Source of the DNA: JBOGHU01 sp050742255
Lineage (GTDB): Bacteria > Actinomycetota > Acidimicrobiia > Acidimicrobiales > CADCSY01
Direction: 5' to 3'
Length of the DNA: 25,869 nt
Assembly (NCBI GenBank): GCA_050742255.1
Contig: JBOGHU010000017.1
Span: forward strand, 1-25,869
Shown here: positions 9,793 to 16,676 of the stretch, in pieces
Layout: every line of letters starts with the position of its first letter
Numbering within the stretch: the first letter of the stretch is position 1
Position numbers and translations under genes: made by a program
The notes under the pieces: model-generated
The model's input: only the letters and a program-made list of their open reading frames with translations
The model's database searches: none
Told to the model about the DNA's origin: nothing

Positions 9793-9804
9793 TACCCTTT
9801 GGTG
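9793..9804 (+). promoter_or_regulatory. Leaderless-type -10 box of the TetR gene
   Basis: TACCCT at 9793-9798 lies exactly six bases before the GTG at 9805. The same TANNNT-N6-start geometry occurs at five other genes of the window. It favours 9805 over the in-frame TTG at 9799 or GTG at 9802. Confidence 0.45.
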
Positions 9805-10422
9805 GTGGCTACCGCCGAAACCTCGCCATCCTCGACGCGCGAGGCCATAATCTCCGCCGCCACCCGGGCCTTCGCCGAGCACGGCTTCGACGGCACCTCG
9901 TTGAAGCACATCGCCGACGTGGTGGGCATCCGCCGGCCCAGCCTGCTCCACCACTTCACCTCCAAGGAGGCCTTGTACCGGGAGGTCTTCACCCGCGCCC
10001 TGGCCGACTGGGCGGTCCGGGTGGACGAGGCGGTTGGGGTCACCCCTCGGGAGGGGTGGCGACAGCTCGACCACGTGCTCGACGCCGGTTTCGCGTTCTT
10101 CAAGGAGAACCCGGACTTCGTCCGGTTGGTCCGCCGGGAGGCGATCGAGAGCGGCGCCCACCTCGACATCAACGTCGGCGAGGCGCTGCGGCCCCACTTC
10201 CAGCGGGCGGCGGGGTTCTTCGAGCGGGAGATGGCTGCGGGCCGGTTCCGCCGCCACGACCCCGAGCAGCTCCTCCTGACCGGCTACGGGGCCCTGTTCA
10301 CCTACTTCAGCGACGTGCACTTCCTGGAGGGCCTCCTCGGCGAGGACCCCCTGGGCGAGGAGGCCCTGGCCCGTCGCCTCGACCACGTGCGGGCCTTCGT
10401 GCGCTCCGCGCTCGAACCCTGA
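9805..10422 (+). CDS. TetR family transcriptional regulator
   Basis: The 205-residue protein has a canonical TetR N-terminal DNA-binding domain: REAIISAATRAFAEHGFDGTSLKHIADVVGI, then RRPSLLHHFTSKEALYREVF (roughly residues 12-64). An all-helical ligand-binding domain follows, containing FFKENPDFVRLVRREAIESG and FYxxDVHFLEG-like helices (TYFSDVHFLEG). By position it should control the divergent fatty-acid desaturase and perhaps itself through the palindrome at 9717-9742, with an acyl-CoA-type ligand as the likely effector (inferred). Three consecutive possible starts exist (TTG 9799, GTG 9802, GTG 9805). The last is preferred because of the TACCCT box six bases upstream. Confidence 0.9.
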   Translation: MATAETSPSSTREAIISAATRAFAEHGFDGTSLKHIADVVGIRRPSLLHHFTSKEALYREVFTRALADWAVRVDEAVGVTPREGWRQLDHVLDAGFAFFKENPDFVRLVRREAIESGAHLDINVGEALRPHFQRAAGFFEREMAAGRFRRHDPEQLLLTGYGALFTYFSDVHFLEGLLGEDPLGEEALARRLDHVRAFVRSALEP

Positions 10423-10433
10423 GGGACCGCCTC

Positions 10434-10445
10434 TATCTTCGGCTC
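10434..10445 (+). promoter_or_regulatory. Leaderless-type -10 box of dacB
   Basis: TATCTT (10434-10439) is followed by six bases and the GTG start at 10446. There is no ribosome-binding site between the TetR stop at 10422 and the start, which fits a leaderless transcript. Confidence 0.5.
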
Positions 10446-11846
10446 GTGCGCCGACAGCTCCACCTGGCCGTCCTCGCCCTCATCTCCCTCGCGTGCGGGG
10501 TGGCGGCGGTGCGGCTCGGCCCCCCCTCCGAGGCCGGTCCGGCGCCGCCCGCCGGTGCCACCGACGCTCCCGTGCTCTCGCTGAGGCGAGCGCCCTCGGT
10601 GGTCGCCCGGGCCGTGGGCGACCGTCGCCTGGAGGCGGCTCTCGACCAGGTGTGGTCGGCCAGCCCTCCCTCCTCGTGCCTGCTCGTGACCGAGGCCGGT
10701 CGGGTGGTGTACGAGCGCCAGCCCGACCAGGCGGTGGTTCCGGCGTCGACCCTGAAGCTGCTCACCGCCACCGCCGTGCTCGACCGCCTCGAGCCCGCTG
10801 CCCGGCTGAGGACCACGGTGCTGGGCCCCCCCCTCGGGGCCGGAGGTGTGGTCGACGGCGACCTGTGGCTGGTCGGGGGGGGCGACCCGGTCCTGGGCAC
10901 CAGGCCCTGGGCCGACCACTTCACCCGCCAACCCGCCCTGTTCACGCCCCTCGAGACGCTGGCCGACCGCGTGGTGGGGGCGGGCGTACGGGAGGTGCGG
11001 GGCCGGGTGGTCGGGGACGACGGCCGCTACGACCAGCGCCGCTACGTCGCCAGCTGGCCGCCCCGCTACATGGCCGAGCACCAGACCGGGCCGCTGTCCG
11101 CCCTGTCGGTGAACGACGGCTTCGCGGCGTGGGACCCCGAGGACGTGCCGTTCGAGGACCCCGCCGCCGGTGCTGCCGGGGCCCTCATCGACCTCCTGGC
11201 CAGCCGTGGGGTGGTCGTGGCGGGCGGGCCCGCGGCCGGGCCCCGGCCCGAGGGCCTGGACGTGGTGGCCGCCATCGACTCCCCGACCATCGCCGAGCTG
11301 GTGGGCCAGATGCTTCAGGAGAGCGACAACGGGACGGCCGAGCTCCTCCTGAAGGAGCTGGGCCGCCAGGTCGGCGGCGGGGGCACGACGGCGGCGGGGG
11401 CGGCGGCCGTCACCGAGGCGGTGGCCGATGTGGTCGGGGGGGCGGGCGGGGCGACGGTCGTGGACGGCTCCGGCCTGGACTCGGGCAACCGGGTCACCTG
11501 CCGGCTGCTCCACGCCGTGCTGTCCCGGGCGCCCGAGGGCGACGCCCTCGACAGCGGGCTGGCCGTGGCCGGCCACAGCGGCACCCTCACCAAGCGCTTC
11601 CTCGGCACCCTGGCGCGGGGCCGCCTCCGGGCCAAGACGGGCTCGATCATGGGGGTGGCGGCGCTGGCGGGGTACGCCCGGACCGAGAGCGGGTCCGAGC
11701 TCATCTTCTCCTACGTGGTCAACGGCATCGGCCGCTCCGCCCAGGCGGTGCCGCTCCAGGACGACCTGGGGGCGGGGCTGGTGGAGTACCCGGCCCGGGT
11801 GGACGTGGCTGCGCTCGGCCCCGCCGGGTACGCCCCGGCCGCCTGA
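10446..11846 (+). CDS. dacB: D-alanyl-D-alanine carboxypeptidase/endopeptidase, PBP4 (peptidase S13) family
   Basis: The 466-residue exported peptidoglycan hydrolase trims or cleaves D-Ala-containing stem peptides. A signal or anchor segment occupies residues 1-25 (VRRQLHLAVLALISLACGVA). The three penicillin-binding motifs are present: S101-T-L-K104 (PASTLKLLTA), S293-D-N (ESDNGTAELLLKELG) and K397-T-G (AKTGSIMGVAALAGYA). The large S13 insertion between motifs 1 and 2 includes GDLWLVGGGDPVLG and SALSVNDGF, typical of the family. The GTG start is supported by the signal peptide and the TATCTT box six bases upstream. It is followed 5 bases later by the Lon-N gene. Confidence 0.93.
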   Translation: MRRQLHLAVLALISLACGVAAVRLGPPSEAGPAPPAGATDAPVLSLRRAPSVVARAVGDRRLEAALDQVWSASPPSSCLLVTEAGRVVYERQPDQAVVPASTLKLLTATAVLDRLEPAARLRTTVLGPPLGAGGVVDGDLWLVGGGDPVLGTRPWADHFTRQPALFTPLETLADRVVGAGVREVRGRVVGDDGRYDQRRYVASWPPRYMAEHQTGPLSALSVNDGFAAWDPEDVPFEDPAAGAAGALIDLLASRGVVVAGGPAAGPRPEGLDVVAAIDSPTIAELVGQMLQESDNGTAELLLKELGRQVGGGGTTAAGAAAVTEAVADVVGGAGGATVVDGSGLDSGNRVTCRLLHAVLSRAPEGDALDSGLAVAGHSGTLTKRFLGTLARGRLRAKTGSIMGVAALAGYARTESGSELIFSYVVNGIGRSAQAVPLQDDLGAGLVEYPARVDVAALGPAGYAPAA

Positions 11847-11851
11847 CCGCG

Positions 11852-12481
11852 GTGGCCGGCCACATGCCCATGTTCCCGCTGGGCACGGTGCTGGTACCCG
11901 GTGCCCCGCTGGCCCTGCACGTGTTCGAGCCGCGGTACCAGGAGCTGGTCCGGGCCTGCCTGGAGGGGACGCCCGAGCTCGGCGTGGTCCTCATCGAGCG
12001 GGGCAGCGAGGTCGGCGGTGGCGACGTCCGCTTCGACGTGGGGTGCGTGGCCCGCATCCTCTTGGCGGTGCCGCTCGAGGGCGGTCGCTGGGCGCTGGGG
12101 GTGGTGGGGTCACGACGGGCCCGCGTCGTGCGGTGGCTCGCCGATGCCCCCTACCCCCGCGCCGAGGTCGTGGACTGGGCCGATCCGTCCCCGAGCCCGG
12201 GCGGAGGTGCGGTCCGCCGGGAGGCGCTGTCGGCGCTGCGGCGGGTCCTGGCGCTCGGCGCCGAGGCCGGGCAGCCCGCCGGGCGGGCCGCCGTGGCCCT
12301 GGCCGGTGTCGACGAGGACCCGGTGGTGGCCGGCTACCAGATGACCTGGCTGGCGCCCCTCGGCCCCCTCGACAAGCTGGCCCTGCTGGCGGCGCCGACG
12401 CCCGGGGACCGCCTGGAGCGGCTGGCCGGGCTCCTCCGTGACGAGGCGGCGGTGCTTGCCAGGCGCCTGCAGGGAGGATAG
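11852..12481 (+). CDS. LON N-terminal (substrate-binding) domain protein without protease or ATPase
   Basis: The 209-residue protein begins with the classic Lon N-domain start MPMFPLGTVLVPGAPLALHV followed by FEPRYQELVRACLEG, then GVVLIERGSEVGGGD and a helical C-terminal half. No AAA or Ser-Lys protease domain follows, so this is a stand-alone LON_substr_bdg protein. Its function is not established; substrate recruitment or a role like that of YbdK/cereblon-type LON domains is speculative. The frame opens at GTG 11852, five bases after dacB; an ATG at 11864 begins exactly at MPMFPLG and may be the real start. It lies a few kilobases from the proteasome genes. Confidence 0.87.
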   Translation: MAGHMPMFPLGTVLVPGAPLALHVFEPRYQELVRACLEGTPELGVVLIERGSEVGGGDVRFDVGCVARILLAVPLEGGRWALGVVGSRRARVVRWLADAPYPRAEVVDWADPSPSPGGGAVRREALSALRRVLALGAEAGQPAGRAAVALAGVDEDPVVAGYQMTWLAPLGPLDKLALLAAPTPGDRLERLAGLLRDEAAVLARRLQGG

Positions 12482-12492
12482 GAAGACCCACG

Positions 12493-12819
12493 GTGGCACC
12501 CTCCGACATGCCCGACAAGTCGCTGCCCACCCTGGCGGCCGAGCTGTGGGACCTGCTGCGCACCTACGTCAGGCAGGCGACGGTCGACCCCATCAAGGGG
12601 TTGGGGCGCTTCGTCGCCTTGGGCACGGCCGGCTCCGTGCTGCTCGGCATCGGCACGGTCGTGGTCGCCATCGGTGTCCTGCGGCTGCTCCAGAGCGAGA
12701 CCGGGTCGACCTTCGCCGGGAACTGGTCATGGGCTCCGTACGCCATCACCCTGGTCGCCTGTGCGGTGGTGGCGGCCCTGGCCCTCTCGGCCGCCACCCG
12801 GCGGAAGGGGGACCGATGA
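12493..12819 (+). CDS. Small two-helix membrane protein (holin-X / phage_holin_3_6-like)
   Basis: The 108-residue protein has an amphipathic N-terminal part (LAAELWDLLRTYVRQATVDP), a first membrane helix (FVALGTAGSVLLGIGTVVVA), a short extracytoplasmic loop (about residues 68-79) and a second helix (YAITLVACAVVAALALS), then a basic end. The topology resembles the actinobacterial 'holin-X' superfamily III membrane proteins, which are chromosomal and not phage-derived; the match is by overall shape only. It starts at GTG 12493, 11 bases after the Lon-N gene, and its TGA overlaps the next ATG as ATGA. Confidence 0.7.
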   Translation: MAPSDMPDKSLPTLAAELWDLLRTYVRQATVDPIKGLGRFVALGTAGSVLLGIGTVVVAIGVLRLLQSETGSTFAGNWSWAPYAITLVACAVVAALALSAATRRKGDR

Positions 12820-13043
12820 GCACAGGGCCGTCGTCGGGCGCCGACCGGCGCGTCGGCCGCCGTGACCTCGAGGCCAAGCTGGAGGAGATCCGCTCCGAGG
12901 TCGACTCGGTGGCGGAGTCGAGCCGTAACCTCGTCGTTTGGGCCGGGACGGCAGCGGCGGTGGGAGCCGCGGCGGTGACGTACCTGCTGGGCCGCCGCAG
13001 GGGCCACAAGCGCACCACCGTGGTGGAGGTCCGGCGGGTCTGA
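12816..13043 (+). CDS. Small coiled-coil plus single-membrane-helix protein of unknown function
   Basis: The 75-residue product has a charged helical N-terminus (RRDLEAKLEEIRSEVDSVAE), one membrane helix (LVVWAGTAAAVGAAAVTYLL) and a basic C-terminal tail (GRRRGHKRTTVVEVRRV). The ATG overlaps the previous TGA as ATGA, and its own TGA overlaps the next ATG by one base (TGATG), which is good support for real translation. The shape resembles small YtxH/DUF3618-like envelope proteins, but I do not recognise a specific family. Confidence 0.7.
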   Translation: MSTGPSSGADRRVGRRDLEAKLEEIRSEVDSVAESSRNLVVWAGTAAAVGAAAVTYLLGRRRGHKRTTVVEVRRV

Positions 13044-13273
13044 TGCTGCGGCGCCTGCACCGGAGCAGCCTGGTCAAGGGCCCCCTGGGTGGGTCGAGGG
13101 GCTGGACGGCGGTGTGGGTGCTGCTCCTCGGGGCCCGCCTGCTCCGCCGCCTCGCGGCCAGGGAGCCCGAGGTCGCCTTCAGCGAGACGCTCCGGCCCGG
13201 CCAGACCCTGGTCATATCGGCGGCCGCACCTGATGACGGGGACGGGCGTGGCAGGTCACGCCCCCGGACCTGA
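13043..13273 (+). CDS. Small membrane protein of unknown function
   Basis: The 76-residue product starts at an ATG that shares one base with the previous stop codon. It has a basic N-terminus (MLRRLHRSSLVKGPLGGSRG), one hydrophobic helix (WTAVWVLLLGARLLRRLAA), and a short C-terminal part with EVAFSETLRPGQTLVI ending in a charged tail. No known domain was recognised. It is the third of three tightly overlapping tiny membrane-protein genes. Confidence 0.62.
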   Translation: MLRRLHRSSLVKGPLGGSRGWTAVWVLLLGARLLRRLAAREPEVAFSETLRPGQTLVISAAAPDDGDGRGRSRPRT

Positions 13274-13305
13274 CCAGGGGGCTCCCGGCCCAGTCGAGTG
13301 TTGAG

Positions 13306-14115
13306 TTGAGCGCACCGTTCACCGCCGGCGAGGGCGTCATCCTCGTCGACAGCCGGGGCCGCCACCACCTGGTCGATCTCACCGAGCACGGGGAGTTCCA
13401 CACCCACACCGGTGTGGTGGCCCACGACCAGGTCCTGGGCCGGGGGGAGGGGGTGACGGTCCGTTCCACGAGCGGGGCCCGCTACACGGCCATGCGCCCC
13501 ACCCTGGCCGATTTCGTCCTGCAGATGCCGAGGGGCGCCCAGGTCATCTACCCCAAGGACCTCGGCGCCCTCCTAGTCCTGGCCGACATCTTCCCCGGGG
13601 TCCGGGTGCTGGAGGCCGGGGTGGGGTCGGGGGCGCTGTCGGCGACCCTGGTGCGGGCGGGGGCCGAGGTCGTGGGCTACGAGGTGCGCGCCGACTTCGT
13701 GGCCCGCTCCCGGGCCAACGTGGTCAGCTTCCTCGGCGAGGAGGCGGCACACCGCTACCGCGTCCAGGAGCGGGACGTCTACGCCGGCATCGCCGAGCGC
13801 GACCTCGACCGTATCCTTCTCGACGTGCCCGAGCCCTGGCAGGTCGTGGGCCATGCCGAGGCGGCCCTGCGGGCCGGGGGCATCCTGGCCGCCTACACCC
13901 CCTCCATCGTCCAGGTGGGCCGCCTGCGGTCGGCCCTGGCCGGGAGCCGCTTCGAGCTGGCCCAGACCGTCGAGGTGCTCCAGCGCACCTGGCACGTCCA
14001 GGGCCAGGCGGTGCGGCCCGACCACCGCATGGTGGCCCACACCGGCTTCCTCACCACCGCCCGTCTCCTGGGGCCGGTGCCGGGCGGCCTCAGGCCGGCG
14101 GGGCTCCCGGCGTGA
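13306..14115 (+). CDS. trmI: tRNA (adenine(58)-N(1))-methyltransferase TrmI
   Basis: The 269-residue SAM-dependent methyltransferase makes m1A58 in the T-loop of tRNAs. The N-terminal beta domain is followed by QMPRGAQVIYPKDLG, the family signature before the Rossmann fold. Motif I is VLEAGVGSGAL (101-111), the SAM-ribose acidic residue lies in GYEVRADF (E126), and the catalytic Asp region is LLDVPEPW (D173). GHTGFLxTAR-like residues (VAHTGFLTTARLLGP) close the protein. It closely parallels mycobacterial TrmI (Rv2118c), which also neighbours the proteasome ATPase gene. The start appears to be TTG 13306, since no in-frame ATG or GTG precedes the conserved FTAGEGVILVD. Its TGA overlaps the following GTG (GTGA). 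Confidence 0.93.
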   Translation: MSAPFTAGEGVILVDSRGRHHLVDLTEHGEFHTHTGVVAHDQVLGRGEGVTVRSTSGARYTAMRPTLADFVLQMPRGAQVIYPKDLGALLVLADIFPGVRVLEAGVGSGALSATLVRAGAEVVGYEVRADFVARSRANVVSFLGEEAAHRYRVQERDVYAGIAERDLDRILLDVPEPWQVVGHAEAALRAGGILAAYTPSIVQVGRLRSALAGSRFELAQTVEVLQRTWHVQGQAVRPDHRMVAHTGFLTTARLLGPVPGGLRPAGLPA

Positions 14116-15269
14116 ACCTCTTCGACCTGGCCGCCATCGTCCTGGTGGGCCTGGCCGCCCTCGGAGGCTACCGGAGCGGGTTCCTGGCCCGGGCGCTCTC
14201 GTGGGCGGGGCTGGTGCTGGGCGCGATCGTGGCCGTCGTCTTCATCCCCACCCTCGTGGAGCTGATCCCCCGCCCCAACCCCGCCGAGCGGCTGGTGGTG
14301 GCGGTGGCGGTGCTGCTGCTGGGGGCCGCCTTCGGTCAGGGCCTCGGGCTCCTCGTAGGGGTGCGGGCCCGGCTGTCGCTCCCGCGCGCCGGGGTGCCGG
14401 TCGACCAGGTGGTGGGGGCCCTGGCCGGAGGGCTGAGCGTGCTGGTCGGGTTGTGGTTGCTCCTGCCGGCCATGGCCGAGGTGCCCGGCACGCTCTCTCG
14501 CCAGGCCCGCGCGTCGGCCATCGGGCAGGCGATCGACGAGGTCGCCCCCGCCCCCCCCGACGCCCTGCGGACCCTGCGCCAGCTGGTGCGGGAGACCCCG
14601 TTCCCCCAGGTCTTCGCCGATCTGCGGCCCTCGCCCGACCTCGTGCCCCCCCCGGCGGGGGCGGGACCGAGCCCGGCGGTGGTGGCCGCGGTGACCGGCT
14701 CGACCGTGAGGGTCGAGGGACAGGCGTGCGGGCGGATCCAGGAGGGGAGCGGATTCGTGGCCCAGCCCGGGGTGGTCGTGACCAACGCCCACGTGGTCGC
14801 AGGGGAGCACGAGATCGAGCTGGTCAGCCCGGGTGGAGCCCAGGTGGCGGCCAGGGTGGTCGTGTTCGACCCCAACCGTGACCTGGCCCTGCTGGCCGCC
14901 CCCCGTCTGGGGGCGAGCCCCCTCCCCCTCGGTGACGCCGGCGTCGGCGATGTGGGCGCGGTCTTCGGGTACCCGGGCGGAGGGGCGCTGCGGGTGGCCC
15001 CCTACGCGGTGCGGGACGAGGTCGAGGCGCTGGGACGGGACCTATACGACCGCCGGCCCACGCGCCGCCAGGTGCTGATCCTCGCCAGCGGACTGGCTCC
15101 CGGTGACTCCGGCGGGGCCCTGGTGGACGGGGACGGATCGGTCGTCGGGGTCGCCTTCGCCATCGCCCCGGACCGGGCCGCCACCGCCTACGCCCTGGCC
15201 ACCGAGGAGGTGGAGGCGGTGCTGGCTGCGCCCCGCGGCGAGGCCGACACCGGCCCCTGCCTGCGGTAG
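14112..15269 (+). CDS. marP: MarP-like membrane serine protease (CvpA domain plus trypsin-like domain)
   Basis: The 385-residue protein has four hydrophobic segments in the first ~120 residues (CvpA/colicin V production-like domain, beginning MNLFDLAAIVLVGLAALGGY). A periplasmic chymotrypsin-fold protease follows. The triad is visible: H227 in TNAHVV, D257 in DPNRDLALL and S333 in APGDSGGALV. Cys206 (EGQACGRI) and Cys383 near the C-terminus (TGPCLR) correspond to the redox-controlled disulfide of mycobacterial MarP (Rv3671c), which activates under acid and oxidative stress. The GTG start overlaps the trmI stop. Role in envelope stress resistance is inferred from the family. Confidence 0.9.
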   Translation: MNLFDLAAIVLVGLAALGGYRSGFLARALSWAGLVLGAIVAVVFIPTLVELIPRPNPAERLVVAVAVLLLGAAFGQGLGLLVGVRARLSLPRAGVPVDQVVGALAGGLSVLVGLWLLLPAMAEVPGTLSRQARASAIGQAIDEVAPAPPDALRTLRQLVRETPFPQVFADLRPSPDLVPPPAGAGPSPAVVAAVTGSTVRVEGQACGRIQEGSGFVAQPGVVVTNAHVVAGEHEIELVSPGGAQVAARVVVFDPNRDLALLAAPRLGASPLPLGDAGVGDVGAVFGYPGGGALRVAPYAVRDEVEALGRDLYDRRPTRRQVLILASGLAPGDSGGALVDGDGSVVGVAFAIAPDRAATAYALATEEVEAVLAAPRGEADTGPCLR

Positions 15270-15346
15270 GCGGCTCTGCGCCCCGCCGCCCCCCGGCCCA
15301 GGTCGGGCGCCACGCGGCGCCGATCCCTTCAGGAGCGGCTCAGGCG

Positions 15347-15393
15347 CTCTCCGGTCACGGGCCGTCGCTGGGCGACGGTGGGCGACCGGAGAG
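15347..15393. terminator. Nested double-stem hairpin between convergent genes
   Basis: An outer 10-base stem, CTCTCCGGTC (15347-15356) with GACCGGAGAG (15384-15393), encloses an inner 7-base stem, CCGTCGC (15362-15368) with GCGACGG (15372-15378). It lies in the 160-base gap where the marP-like gene (+) and the hydrolase (-) end facing each other. A bidirectional terminator is the likely role. No T-run is present. Confidence 0.65.
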
Positions 15394-15429
15394 ACCAGCT
15401 GACCTGGTCCACCCACGCAGGACCCGGCT

Positions 15430-16242
15430 TCAGGCCCCCGCCGGTGGGCGGGGGCCCACCCGGTCGAGGAAGCCCAGCAGGGCGTCGTTGAAGGCGGCCG
15501 GAGCCTCCAGGTTGGCGAGGTGGGCGGCACCGGGGAGCACGACCAGCTCGGAGCCGGGGATGGCCTGGTGCGTGGCCCGGGCCGTGACCACCGGCGCGGT
15601 CGGGTCCTCCTCGCCCACCACGACCAGGGTGGGGACGTCGATGGCGCCCAGCCCGGGGGTGGCGTCGGGGCGGTGCTTCATGGCCTCGAGGGCGCCGATG
15701 ATGCCGACGGGAGGCTGGTCCATCAGCGCCACCACCCGGTCCCGCACCACCGGGTAGACGCGGTCGCTCAGCAGGACGTTGGCCATGGCGTCGATCACCG
15801 CTCGAGCGCGCCCCTGGCCCACCTCCCGCTGCTGGGCCGCCCGCCGGCGACGGACCTCGTCGGAGTCGGCCGCCGACCGGGTGTCGGCCAGGACCAGGGC
15901 GCGCACCAGGCGACGGTGGCGGCGCAGGAAGGCGAAGGCGACGTAGCCGCCCATCGAGAGGCCGACCAGGGTCACCGGACCACATCCCAGATGGTCGATC
16001 AGGGCGGCCACGTCGTCGGCGTAGCCGTCCATGGAGTACGAAGCGGGCTCGACGGGGACGTCGGAGCCCCCGAACCCCCTCAGGTCAGGGGCGATCCCCC
16101 GGTAACGGCCCGCCAACGCCTCCAGCTGTGCCGACCACATGGCGGAGCTGAGGGGAAAGGCGTGCAGCAGGACGACGGGCGGCCCGCTCCCGCCCGTGTC
16201 CGCGTAGTGGAGGGCGGCGCCGTCGACGCGCAGCTCGGGCAA
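15430..16242 (-). CDS. Alpha/beta hydrolase fold protein
   Basis: The 270-residue protein shows VVLLHAFPLSSAMW (oxyanion HG-equivalent region), DLRGFGGSDVP, and the nucleophile elbow GLSMGGY with S96. The acid is D213 (VVGEEDP) and the catalytic His is H241 (GAAHLANLEAP), completing the triad. The fold resembles 3-oxoadipate enol-lactonase-type or proline-iminopeptidase-like hydrolases, but substrate cannot be told. The start appears to be TTG 16242 (MPELRVDG), with no clear ribosome-binding site. It lies 39 bases behind the ferredoxin gene and is probably co-transcribed with it. Confidence 0.87.
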   Translation of the reverse strand: MPELRVDGAALHYADTGGSGPPVVLLHAFPLSSAMWSAQLEALAGRYRGIAPDLRGFGGSDVPVEPASYSMDGYADDVAALIDHLGCGPVTLVGLSMGGYVAFAFLRRHRRLVRALVLADTRSAADSDEVRRRRAAQQREVGQGRARAVIDAMANVLLSDRVYPVVRDRVVALMDQPPVGIIGALEAMKHRPDATPGLGAIDVPTLVVVGEEDPTAPVVTARATHQAIPGSELVVLPGAAHLANLEAPAAFNDALLGFLDRVGPRPPAGA

Positions 16243-16243
16243 C

Positions 16244-16270
16244 GGGCCTCGGGGAGGGGGCCTCGGGGAG
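16244..16270. repeat. Two copies of a 13-base direct repeat
   Basis: GGGCCTCGGGGAG occurs at 16244-16256 and again at 16258-16270, one base apart, in the short gap between the ferredoxin and hydrolase genes. It may be simple slippage. No function is apparent. Confidence 0.5.
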
Positions 16271-16281
16271 AGGGCCCGAGC

Positions 16282-16524
16282 TCAGGCCGATTCGATGAAG
16301 ATGCACTCCCCGGGGCACTCCTCGGCCGACTCGATGACGTCGTCCAGCCTGCCCTCGGGGATGTTGGCCAAGCCTTCGGCGCCGCCGGGGTCGCTGAAGA
16401 CCTTGTCCCCCTCCCTGACGTAGGCCAGGCCGTCGTCGAGCAAGGTGAACACGTCGGGCGCGATCTCCTCGCACAGGCCGTCACCCGTGCACAGGTCTTG
16501 GTCGATCCAAACTCTCATTGCCAT
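16282..16524 (-). CDS. Single-cluster ferredoxin, [3Fe-4S]/Asp-ligated type
   Basis: The 80-residue acidic electron carrier contains C12-T-G-D15-G-L-C18 and C70-P-G-E-C74. This matches the spacing of ferredoxins with CxxDxxC...CP, as in Pyrococcus ferredoxin, where the second cluster ligand is Asp or absent, so a [3Fe-4S] or Asp-ligated [4Fe-4S] cluster is expected. WIDQDLCTGDGLCEEIAPDV and ECIFIE are typical of actinobacterial P450-partner and related ferredoxins. The ATG at 16524 has an AGGAAGG ribosome-binding site; a second ATG two codons later is possible. It is divergent from arc; similar small ferredoxin genes flank proteasome loci in some other actinobacteria. Confidence 0.88.
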   Translation of the reverse strand: MAMRVWIDQDLCTGDGLCEEIAPDVFTLLDDGLAYVREGDKVFSDPGGAEGLANIPEGRLDDVIESAEECPGECIFIESA

Positions 16525-16676
16525 GTGGCCTGCACCTTCCTGGTCGTCGGCGGGTGGGTCGATCTCCTACGCCCACCAATTTACCCGGTCCCCACCGGAG
16601 AAATCCAACCTGGTGTGCCCCCGATCGGCGGGGGCGGCCGTGTATCGTCGGCCCGGGAGGGACAGGAGGTGGTCCC
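16525..16676. promoter_or_regulatory. Divergent promoter region of ferredoxin and arc
   Basis: For arc (+), TATCGT at 16643-16648 is a plausible -10, and AGGAGGT at 16664-16670 is a strong ribosome-binding site six bases before the ATG, so arc is leadered, unlike dop and pafA. Just upstream is an inverted repeat, GCCCCCG (16617-16623) with CGGGGGC (16629-16635), positioned for a regulator or hairpin. For the ferredoxin, TAAATT on the minus strand (16583-16578) is a possible -10. A smaller inverted repeat, CCGGT/ACCGG, lies at 16585-16598. All are assigned by eye. Confidence 0.45.

Noticed and set aside
12493..12819. Prophage holin
   Set aside because: Although holin-X-like in shape, there is no endolysin or other phage gene nearby and base use matches the neighbours; a chromosomal membrane protein is the better reading.
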